From positions 1 to 19,368 of the forward strand of contig JAUYUF010000233.1 in assembly GCA_030694835.1 (NCBI GenBank): a DNA stretch of 19,368 nt, in the 5' to 3' direction. The number at the start of each line of letters is the position of its first letter. Within the stretch, counting starts at the first letter, position 1. Positions 1 through 5,377 of this stretch are shown here, one piece after another. The notes beneath the pieces were generated by a model. The model made no database searches. It was not told the origin of the DNA and was given only the letters and a program-made list of their open reading frames with translations. Source of the DNA: Flavobacteriaceae bacterium. Lineage in GTDB: Bacteria; Bacteroidota; Bacteroidia; Flavobacteriales; Flavobacteriaceae. The translations under genes were made by a program, and so were the position numbers.

Positions 1-9
1 GAAAAGTAC

Positions 10-36
10 AAAAAAAGCCACGCTAAGTGTGGCTTT
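10..36 (-). terminator. Intrinsic terminator after frr
   Basis: An 8-bp stem (14-21 with 29-36, arms AAAGCCAC and GTGGCTTT) encloses a 7-nt loop. Read on the minus strand it is followed directly by seven T residues (complement of 10-16). It lies about 20 nt past the frr stop, so it most likely ends the pyrH-frr transcript. The stem and U-tract are seen directly; termination itself is inferred. Confidence 0.85.
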
Positions 37-57
37 AAAAATTTATTTAACATAAAA

Positions 58-609
58 TTATACAGTCATTATTTCTTTTTCTTTAATTGAATAATGCTCA
101 TCTACAATTTTTATATACTTATCAGTTAATTCTTGAATATCAACTTCGGCATTTTTTTTCATGTCTTCAGAAGCCTCTAATTTTTTAATATCATTCATTG
201 CATTTCTTCTATCGTTTCGAATACCAACTTTAGTCTCTTCAGCTGCAGCTTTTGCTTGTTTTGCTAAATCTTTACGACGTTCTTCCGTTAAAACAGGTAC
301 ATTAATAATGATATTCTCCCCATTGTTCATCGGATTAAAACCTAGATTAGCAATTAGAATTGCTTTTTCAATTTCTGATATTAATTTCTTCTCCCAAGGT
401 TGAACCATTATAGTTCTTGCATCTGGAGTATTAATATTAGCCACTTGACTAAGTGGAGTCATCGTTCCGTAATAATCTACTTTTACTCCCATTAACATTG
501 CAGGAGATGCTTTACCGGCTCTAATATTTTTGAATTCAATTTCTAAATGAGTAATTGCTTTACTCATTAACTCTTCAGTACTATCAATTATAAAGTCTAG
601 TTCTTCCAT
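58..609 (-). CDS. frr: Ribosome recycling factor
   Basis: This 183-aa protein matches the usual length of ribosome recycling factor (about 185 aa). The factor works with EF-G to split the post-termination ribosome and free mRNA and tRNA. Family hallmarks are visible: the early segment FKNIRAGKASPAML, the central PWEKKLISEIEKAI and NNGENIIINVPVLTEERR, then the long helix with KVGIRNDRRNAMNDIKK. The ATG at 607-609 gives the expected N-terminus. It lies 48 nt downstream of pyrH on the same strand, with no terminator between them, so the two are probably co-transcribed and end at the terminator at 10-36. Confidence 0.97.
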   Translation of the reverse strand: MEELDFIIDSTEELMSKAITHLEIEFKNIRAGKASPAMLMGVKVDYYGTMTPLSQVANINTPDARTIMVQPWEKKLISEIEKAILIANLGFNPMNNGENIIINVPVLTEERRKDLAKQAKAAAEETKVGIRNDRRNAMNDIKKLEASEDMKKNAEVDIQELTDKYIKIVDEHYSIKEKEIMTV

Positions 610-657
610 AAATGTAATTTAAAGTTCAAATTTAATAAAAAGAAATAAATTTCAAAT

Positions 658-1365
658 TTATCCTTGAACTGTAGTTCCAATATTTTCTCCTGAAACTACT
701 TTAAGTAAGTTTCCTTTTTTATTCATATCAAATACAATAATAGGCAATTTATTCTCTTGACTCAGTGTAAATGCAGTTGTATCCATAATTTTTAAATTTT
801 TGGAGATAGCATCTTTAAATGATAAAGTATCATATTTAATTGCATTATTGTCTATTTCTGGATCTGAAGAATAAATTCCATCAACCCTTGTTCCTTTTAA
901 AATTGCTTCAGCATTTATTTCAATTGCACGAAGAACTGCTGCAGTATCAGTTGTGAAATACGGATTTCCAGTTCCACCGCCAAAAATCACGACTCTGCCT
1001 TTTTCTAAATGTCGAACAGCGCGTCTTTTGATAAATGGCTCCGCAATTTGTTCCATTTTGATGGCGGTTTGCAAACGTGTTTTGATACCTTTATCTTCAA
1101 TGGCGCTTTGAAGCGCTAATCCGTTGACGATGGTTGCTAACATTCCCATATAATCGGCTTGTACGCGATCAATCCCATTTCCAGCACCAGCAACTCCTCT
1201 AAAGATATTTCCCCCACCTATAACAATAGCAATTTCAACGCCTTTTTCAATTAATTCTTTTATTTCAACTGCGTATTCTGATAATCTTTTTGGGTCGATT
1301 CCGTATTGACGATCACCCATTAATGATTCGCCGCTTAGTTTTAATAGAATTCTTTTATATTTCAT
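658..1365 (-). CDS. pyrH: UMP kinase (uridylate kinase)
   Basis: This 235-aa protein is bacterial UMP kinase of the amino-acid kinase fold. It phosphorylates UMP to UDP with ATP in pyrimidine nucleotide synthesis and acts as a cytosolic hexamer. Visible signatures are the N-terminal phosphate loop KRILLKLSGESLMG, the glycine-rich IVIGGGNIFRG, the FGGGTGNPYFTTDTAA segment that binds UMP, and DGIYSSDPEID near the C-terminal part of the ATP site. The start MKYKRILLKLSGE is the usual one for the family. The gene follows the tsf terminator (1505-1533), so it should have its own promoter; a TATATTTG match at 1472-1479 is a candidate. It is upstream of frr, a pairing common across bacteria. Confidence 0.97.
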   Translation of the reverse strand: MKYKRILLKLSGESLMGDRQYGIDPKRLSEYAVEIKELIEKGVEIAIVIGGGNIFRGVAGAGNGIDRVQADYMGMLATIVNGLALQSAIEDKGIKTRLQTAIKMEQIAEPFIKRRAVRHLEKGRVVIFGGGTGNPYFTTDTAAVLRAIEINAEAILKGTRVDGIYSSDPEIDNNAIKYDTLSFKDAISKNLKIMDTTAFTLSQENKLPIIVFDMNKKGNLLKVVSGENIGTTVQG

Positions 1366-1471
1366 CAGTAAATATTTATTTTTTAGTTGTCAGATGTAAT
1401 TCGTCTTTAGTCATTTCAAAAATATTAATAATTTTCATAAGACTCATTTCATAGTGAATTGGAAAGTTTAA

Positions 1472-1479
1472 CAAATATA
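1472..1479 (-). promoter_or_regulatory. Candidate -7 box for pyrH
   Basis: On the minus strand this reads TATATTTG, an exact match to the Bacteroidota -7 consensus TAnnTTTG. It sits about 107 nt before the pyrH start, just past the tsf terminator. No good TTTG -33 element is found 18-20 nt upstream (the sequence there is A/T only). The call therefore rests on one element and on the need for a promoter in this gap. Confidence 0.35.
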
Positions 1480-1504
1480 GTAATTCAAGCTAATGTATTA
1501 AAAT

Positions 1505-1533
1505 AAAAAAACCACGTTAATTAACGTGGTTTT
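1505..1533 (-). terminator. Intrinsic terminator after tsf
   Basis: A perfect palindrome spans 1508-1533 (core ACCACGTTAA/TTAACGTGGT). Read on the minus strand it ends in a run of T residues (complement of 1505-1510). It begins about 20 nt after the tsf stop. It separates rpsB-tsf from pyrH-frr. The outer A-T pairs overlap the T tract, as in many bidirectional terminators. Confidence 0.85.
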
Positions 1534-1552
1534 GAATATGATTAAATATAGC

Positions 1553-2374
1553 TTATCCTAAAGCTATTCTTTTAAAGTTAACAACTGTTACATTGCCAAT
1601 AGTTTTAACGTATTGAGCAACACTTAGTTTACTATCTTTAATAAAATCTTGATTTACTAATGTATTGTCTTTAAAGAATCTTTGTAGTTTTCCTTTAGCA
1701 ATATTTTCTAACATGGCTTCTGGTTTACCTTCTTGACGTAATACATCTTTTGCAATTTCGATTTCTTTATCAATAACTGATTGATTAACAGATGCTTCAT
1801 CAAGAGCAACTGGATTCATAGCAGCAGCTTGCATTGCAACGTCTTTAGCAACTACTTCAGCACCATCAACATTTGCTGAAAGTCCAACTAAAGTTGAAAT
1901 TTTATTACCAGCGTGAATGTAGAACCCTACAAATGGAGCAGATATTTTTTCAAAAGCACCAATCTCAATTTTCTCACCAATAACACCAGTTTGCTCAATT
2001 AATTTTTCAGCAACTGTAATATTTTCAAATTTTGCATTTAAAAAATCTTCTTTTGAATCAAAGTTTAATGCGATTTCAGCCATTTGACTTGCTAATGCAA
2101 CAAAATTATCATTTTTAGCAACGAAGTCAGTTTCGCAATTTAAAGAAACAATAACTCCAGTTGTTTTTGCCTCATTAACTTTAGCAATAACTGCACCTTC
2201 ACTGGATTCTCTATCAGCTCTGTTAGCAGCAACTTTTTGTCCTTTTTTACGAAGGATTTCAATTGCTAATTCGAAATCACCATCTGACTCTACTAAAGCT
2301 TTTTTACAATCCATCATTCCAGCACCTGTAGTCTGTCTTAATTTATTTACCTCTGCGGCTGTGATATTTGCCAT
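1553..2374 (-). CDS. tsf: Elongation factor Ts
   Basis: This 273-aa protein is EF-Ts, the guanine-nucleotide exchange factor that regenerates EF-Tu-GTP during elongation. The N-terminal UBA-like domain (about residues 1-55) carries the family signature LRQTTGAGMMDCKKAL, and KKGQKVAANRADRESSEG follows. The core contains VSLNCETDFVAKN, the classic Tu-contacting TDFV segment. The length fits the family. Start ATG at 2372-2374 gives MANITAAEVNKLR, the expected N-terminus. It lies 25 nt downstream of rpsB, so S2 and EF-Ts form one transcript, as in most bacteria, ending at the hairpin at 1505-1533. Confidence 0.98.
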   Translation of the reverse strand: MANITAAEVNKLRQTTGAGMMDCKKALVESDGDFELAIEILRKKGQKVAANRADRESSEGAVIAKVNEAKTTGVIVSLNCETDFVAKNDNFVALASQMAEIALNFDSKEDFLNAKFENITVAEKLIEQTGVIGEKIEIGAFEKISAPFVGFYIHAGNKISTLVGLSANVDGAEVVAKDVAMQAAAMNPVALDEASVNQSVIDKEIEIAKDVLRQEGKPEAMLENIAKGKLQRFFKDNTLVNQDFIKDSKLSVAQYVKTIGNVTVVNFKRIALG

Positions 2375-2399
2375 CTTTTTAATTTTTAACTATTTTGAA

Positions 2400-3284
2400 T
2401 TATTCTTCGTTATTGTTGTCAGTATCCTCTATAACTACATCAGTTTCTATAGTTTCCACTTCTTCTGATTCGTCTACAACTACATCAGCTTCTACAGCTT
2501 TCACTTCTTCTACAACAACTGCATCTTCTACTTTCACTTCTTTTTTAGGAGCTCTTCTTTCTGGTTTATCAGTAGCTTTCACTTCTTTTGGATCTTCTTT
2601 TCTATTAGATAATCCATCAGCAATAGCTTCCATAATATAACCTAAAACTTTTTCAATAGATTTTGAAGCATCATCGTTAGAAGGAATTACATAATCAATA
2701 GGACGAGGGTCAGAGTTCGTATCAACCATTGCAAAGATTGGAATACTTAAATTCAACGCTTCAGCAACAGCAATGTGTTCGTTTTTAGTATCAATAACAA
2801 ATATAGCACCCGGTAAACGAGTCATATCAGCAATGGAACCTAAGTTTTTCTCTAACTTAGCTCTTAAACGATCGATTTGTAATTTTTCTCTTTTTGAAAG
2901 TTGCTCAAAAGAACCATCTTGTTTCATACGGTCAATTGAAGACATTTTTTTAACAGCTTTACGGATTGTAACAAAATTTGTTAACATTCCACCAGGCCAT
3001 CTTTCAGTGATGTAAGGCATATTTACGCTTGCAGCTTTTTCGGCAACAATGTCTTTAGCTTGTTTTTTGGTAGCTACAAAAAGGATTTTTCTACCTGATG
3101 CAGCAATTTTTTTCAATGCTTCACCAGCTTCTTCAATTTTAGCAGCAGTTTTGTAAAGGTCAATTATATGAACATCATTGCGTTCAGTATAAATGTATGG
3201 AGCCATATTTGGGTTCCATTTTCTGGTAAGGTGACCGAAGTGTACACCTGCATCCAGTAATTCTTTGATTTCGATTTTTGTCAT
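2400..3284 (-). CDS. rpsB: 30S ribosomal protein S2
   Basis: S2 (294 aa) is a late-assembling small-subunit protein that contacts S1 in many bacteria. The S2 fold is plain: DAGVHFGHLTRKWNPNMAPYI, then FVATKKQAKDIV, ITERWPGGMLTNF, and PIFAMVDTNSDPRPIDYVIP with NDDASKSI. After about residue 230 the protein continues into a 60-residue tail rich in Val, Glu and Asp that ends DNNNEE. Such tails are common in Bacteroidota S2 and absent from the roughly 240-aa E. coli protein. The gene heads the rpsB-tsf operon. Its 175-nt upstream gap contains a 10-bp inverted repeat (3318-3353) that could be a leader control element. Confidence 0.98.
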   Translation of the reverse strand: MTKIEIKELLDAGVHFGHLTRKWNPNMAPYIYTERNDVHIIDLYKTAAKIEEAGEALKKIAASGRKILFVATKKQAKDIVAEKAASVNMPYITERWPGGMLTNFVTIRKAVKKMSSIDRMKQDGSFEQLSKREKLQIDRLRAKLEKNLGSIADMTRLPGAIFVIDTKNEHIAVAEALNLSIPIFAMVDTNSDPRPIDYVIPSNDDASKSIEKVLGYIMEAIADGLSNRKEDPKEVKATDKPERRAPKKEVKVEDAVVVEEVKAVEADVVVDESEEVETIETDVVIEDTDNNNEE

Positions 3285-3317
3285 TTTGTTGTATAGTTTA
3301 CGTTCCGTCGAGTTAGC

Positions 3318-3353
3318 AATAGGTAAGTAGCGATTAAATCAGTCTTACCTATT
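3318..3353 (-). promoter_or_regulatory. Inverted repeat in rpsB leader
   Basis: AATAGGTAAG (3318-3327) and CTTACCTATT (3344-3353) are perfect 10-nt complements around a 16-nt loop. The element lies 34-69 nt before the rpsB start, and no U-tract follows it on the minus strand, so it is not an ordinary terminator. Autoregulation of rpsB-tsf by S2 binding its own leader is known in gammaproteobacteria. A similar role here is inferred from position only. An operator for a DNA-binding protein is an alternative. Confidence 0.5.
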
Positions 3354-3426
3354 TGGATGCTAAACTTTCATTCTTTTTATCGAATAACGACAATTTATTA
3401 ATATGATATTCAATGATCTGTTTAAT

Positions 3427-3446
3427 TTGAAAAATATGTTTTTCAA
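3427..3446 (-). terminator. Weak AT-rich hairpin after rpsI
   Basis: TTGAAAAA and TTTTTCAA form a perfect 8-bp stem with a 4-nt loop, starting about 14 nt past the rpsI stop. On the minus strand the descending arm itself supplies a short T run, with no long U-tract beyond. It could end some of the rplM-rpsI transcripts, but with only two G-C pairs it would be leaky, so read-through into rpsB is possible. Confidence 0.3.
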
Positions 3447-3459
3447 CAATATTTCCAGA

Positions 3460-3846
3460 TTAACGTTTAGAGAATTGGAATCTCTTACGTGCTTTTTTCT
3501 GACCGAATTTTTTACGCTCAACCATTCTTGGATCTCTTGTCAATAAACCTTCTGGTTTTAAAATAGCTCTAAAATCAGGGTTAATAGTAATTAATACTCT
3601 AGAAATGCCTAAACGAATTGCTTCAGCTTGTCCTGTAACACCACCACCATATACATTTACTTTTACGTCGTATTCATTTTGAGTGCTTGTCAATACTAAT
3701 GGTTGCATTACTTTATATTGTAAAGATGCAGTTGTTAAGTAATTGTTTAAATCTCTTTTGTTAATTACAACTTTTCCTGTTCCTTTAGAAACATAAACAC
3801 GTGCAACAGCAGTTTTTCTTCTACCTATTTTATGTACTACTTCCAT
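3460..3846 (-). CDS. rpsI: 30S ribosomal protein S9
   Basis: S9 (128 aa) is a small-subunit head protein whose C-terminal tail reaches the P-site tRNA. Visible hallmarks are the N-terminal IGRRKTAVARVYVSKGTGKV, the central YGGGVTGQAEAIRLGISRVL, and the C-terminal LTRDPRMVERKKFGQKKARK with the terminal ...FSKR that ends in Lys-Arg as in the family. Its ATG shares one base with the rplM stop (TAATG on the minus strand), so translation of the two is probably coupled. Length and context are standard for the rplM-rpsI operon. Confidence 0.98.
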   Translation of the reverse strand: MEVVHKIGRRKTAVARVYVSKGTGKVVINKRDLNNYLTTASLQYKVMQPLVLTSTQNEYDVKVNVYGGGVTGQAEAIRLGISRVLITINPDFRAILKPEGLLTRDPRMVERKKFGQKKARKRFQFSKR

Positions 3847-4301
3847 TATCTTAATTCGTTTAAGTTAATTAATTGAGGATTTTGAGCAGTTTGTTTGTGC
3901 TCAGCGCCTTCATATACATACAAATTTCTAAACAAAGCACTACCTAATTTGTTTTTAGGTAACATTCCTTTAACTGCTTTTTCAACTAAACGAGTAGCAT
4001 CTTTTTGATGTACTTCAGTTGCTGTTAATGTTCTTTGTCCACCTGGATATCCAGTGTGACGAACATAAATTTTGTCGTCCCATTTTTTTCCAGTAAGGTT
4101 GATTTTTTCCGCGTTAATTACGATAACGTTGTCACCGCAATCTACGTGAGGAGTGTAGTTGGTCTTGTATTTGCCTCTTATAAGCATTGCTACTTTAGAA
4201 GCTAAACGACCCAATGAATGTCCGTCCGCATCAACAACTAACCATTCTTTATTAACGGTATTTTTGTTTGCTGATACTGTTTTGTAACTTAATGTGCTCA
4301 C
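3846..4301 (-). CDS. rplM: 50S ribosomal protein L13
   Basis: L13 (151 aa) is an early-assembling large-subunit protein. Family segments seen are EWLVVDADGHSLGRLAS, LIRGKYKTNYTPHVDCGDNV, IYVRHTGYPGGQ and EKAVKGMLPKNKLGSALFRN. The start is GTG (complement of 4299-4301), giving MSTLSYKTVSANK. I keep it because the length and N-terminus match Flavobacterium L13 as I know it and no in-frame ATG is nearby. A clear promoter (4357-4387) lies upstream, placing transcription start near 4350 and a leader of about 50 nt. The stop overlaps the rpsI start by one base. Confidence 0.97.
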   Translation of the reverse strand: MSTLSYKTVSANKNTVNKEWLVVDADGHSLGRLASKVAMLIRGKYKTNYTPHVDCGDNVIVINAEKINLTGKKWDDKIYVRHTGYPGGQRTLTATEVHQKDATRLVEKAVKGMLPKNKLGSALFRNLYVYEGAEHKQTAQNPQLINLNELR

Positions 4302-4356
4302 ACTATTAGTTTTTGTCTTTGGTTAAACAATAATTTTTTCCCTTCAATAAGGTTTG

Positions 4357-4387
4357 CAAAGGTAAAATTAATTATCGATTTAACAAA
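4357..4387 (-). promoter_or_regulatory. Bacteroidota promoter for rplM-rpsI
   Basis: Read on the minus strand, TTTG (4384-4387) is followed after 19 nt by TACCTTTG (4357-4364). Both match the Bacteroidota consensus TTTG...TAnnTTTG exactly. Transcription would start near 4350, about 50 nt before the rplM GTG. Confidence 0.75.
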
Positions 4388-4397
4388 CTGCTTTTTA

Positions 4398-4436
4398 CAC
4401 CTAATTCATTAAAATTTAGTGCCCTTAAGTTAGGTG
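4398..4436 (-). terminator. Weak hairpin between SRPBCC gene and rplM promoter
   Basis: CACCTAA (4398-4404) pairs with TTAGGTG (4430-4436) across a 25-nt AT-rich loop. On the minus strand it starts about 12 nt after the stop of the SRPBCC gene and is followed by TAAAAAG, not a U-tract. It ends 10 nt before the -33 box of rplM. It may act as a weak terminator insulating that promoter; this is a guess from position. Confidence 0.25.
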
Positions 4437-4447
4437 AGTTTTAAAAC

Positions 4448-4879
4448 TTATTTTAAGTATTCTTTAAGTCTTTTTTTGATGAAATAATTCCACCCAGCAA
4501 TACAACTTTCTCTTGCAAATTCGGGGGTATCTTGTGGAAAACTTTCCAATCCTTCATTGGTAAGTACTAATTTTGTCTGATTATTTTTTTCAAACAATTC
4601 AAAAGTGACGATGCCTTCTCCAGAAATGTTTTTGTATTTCCATCTGTAAACTATTTTTTTATTTGGAATCACTTCGATGATTTTCCAACAATGAAGAAAA
4701 TCTTGACTGGGAGCTTTAACATTAAACTGAGTTTCAAATCCTACTTCTGCATTAAAAGCTGGAATATTCTCAAAAAACCATTGTTTCATTTGGTCTAATT
4801 GAGAGATAGCATTCCAAACAGTTTCAATATTTTGATTGAAAATTTGTTCTATGATGATGGGCTTAAAGTTGGTTTTCAT
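4448..4879 (-). CDS. SRPBCC (AHSA1-like) domain protein
   Basis: This 143-aa protein is one SRPBCC/START-like domain of the AHSA1 type, a hydrophobic-pocket fold used for ligand binding or as a chaperone co-factor. Visible pattern: IEQIFNQNIETVWNAISQLDQMKQWFFE at the N-terminus (helix with the typical W residues), GFETQFNV in mid-strand, HCWKIIEVIPNKKIVYRWKY, GIVTFELFEKNNQTKLVLTNEGLESF, and a long C-terminal helix ending AGWNYFIKKRLKEYLK. All are usual for this family. No ligand can be named. It starts 20 nt after a small membrane-protein ORF (4900-5070) on the same strand, so they may be co-transcribed. It lies between the accessory block and the ribosomal operon. Confidence 0.88.
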   Translation of the reverse strand: MKTNFKPIIIEQIFNQNIETVWNAISQLDQMKQWFFENIPAFNAEVGFETQFNVKAPSQDFLHCWKIIEVIPNKKIVYRWKYKNISGEGIVTFELFEKNNQTKLVLTNEGLESFPQDTPEFARESCIAGWNYFIKKRLKEYLK

Positions 4880-4899
4880 GGAAGTTGTTTAGCTTAAGT

Positions 4900-5070
4900 T
4901 TATAATTCAGTAAAGTATAATATAAAAATTACTAAAACAACTACTTCCAAACCAACTTCAAATGTATATTTGTTTTGCTGGCAGTTCAAATAACTACCGT
5001 TAAATCCTTTTGAAACCCAAATGATAAGTGACCCCAATTTATTTAAGATATCATATGATGTTGATGACAT
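4900..5070 (-). CDS. Small hypothetical membrane protein (56 aa)
   Basis: I translated this short ORF by hand: ATG (complement of 5068-5070), 56 codons, then TAA (complement of 4900-4902). The product begins MSSTSYDILNKLGSLIIWV and ends VVVLVIFILYFTEL. It has two hydrophobic stretches (about residues 12-20 and 40-54) separated by a polar part, SKGFNGSYLNCQQNKYTFE. The second is long enough to span a membrane. The shape recalls very small Flavobacterium membrane proteins of unknown function, but I cannot name a family. Support comes from sensible amino-acid use and the tight 20-nt gap to the SRPBCC gene. Short length makes a chance ORF possible. Confidence 0.5.
   Translation of the reverse strand: MSSTSYDILNKLGSLIIWVSKGFNGSYLNCQQNKYTFEVGLEVVVLVIFILYFTEL
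4959..4990 (-). promoter_or_regulatory. Possible internal promoter for SRPBCC gene
   Basis: On the minus strand TTTG (4987-4990), a 20-nt spacer and TACATTTG (4959-4966) fit the Bacteroidota consensus, with a start near 4952 and a leader of about 70 nt to the SRPBCC gene. It lies inside the 56-aa ORF. If that ORF is real, the match may be chance in AT-rich coding sequence, or an internal promoter. Confidence 0.4.
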
Positions 5071-5377
5071 AATTTATCAAATTTTCAATTCTTTAAATAA
5101 ATGTAATTTTTCTGTTTTATTTCAGAGTTAATTAAATCACAACGGTTCGCGGATTTGAGAAGTGGCGGATTAAATGCTCGTCACTGTCCCTCGCTATAAA
5201 AGTAAATTAAATGCACGAAACTTTATACTTGCTCGTCAGTCACCATTTCTTAAACCCACTATCCTTCGCTACCCTTCTGTCTATTGTGCGTTAAGAAAGC
5301 CACACTCTTTTGCAAACTTTGGTTTGTGTGTTGCCTTGTGCGGTTTGCAAAAGAGTGTGGCTTTTGTATCGGAAAAT
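5071..5377. other. Gene-free mosaic stretch beside TonB receptor gene
   Basis: No credible gene lies here. Positions 5071-5140 are ordinary AT-rich sequence. From about 5143 the composition changes: GGTTCGCGG, AGTGGCGG, a 9-nt direct repeat TGCTCGTCA (5175-5183 and 5230-5238), and then the 22-bp inverted repeat at 5296-5364. A 73-codon plus-strand reading frame starting at 5174 crosses it, but its product (Pro/Arg/Cys-rich, ending inside the receptor gene) looks like translated repeat. From memory, similar sequence recurs between accessory genes in many Bacteroidota genomes; that needs a search. Confidence 0.5.
5296..5364. repeat. Perfect 22-bp inverted repeat, 69 bp in all
   Basis: The left arm 5296-5317 begins AAAGCCACACTC and ends GCAAAC. 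The right arm 5343-5364 is its exact complement, and G-T pairs could extend both ends. The 25-nt loop is GT-rich and contains a second GGTTTG, so a smaller hairpin (5313-5326, CAAAC-TTTG-GTTTG) competes with the long stem. It ends 13 nt from the TonB receptor stop codon. It could protect or end that mRNA, but there is no U-tract on the minus strand; on the plus strand TTTTG follows. A REP- or MITE-like element is equally possible. No clear target-site duplication flanks it. Confidence 0.9.

Noticed and set aside
2395..2640. Ser/Thr-rich plus-strand reading frame opposite the rpsB tail
   Set aside because: It is the antisense shadow of the Val/Glu/Asp-rich S2 tail, whose codons read as Ser/Thr on the other strand.
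14..5364. Shared AAAGCCAC / GTGTGGCTTT between the frr terminator and the arms of the 22-bp inverted repeat
   Set aside because: The match covers only 8-10 nt and the arms otherwise differ, so common descent is not supported; chance or a shared terminator-like motif suffices.
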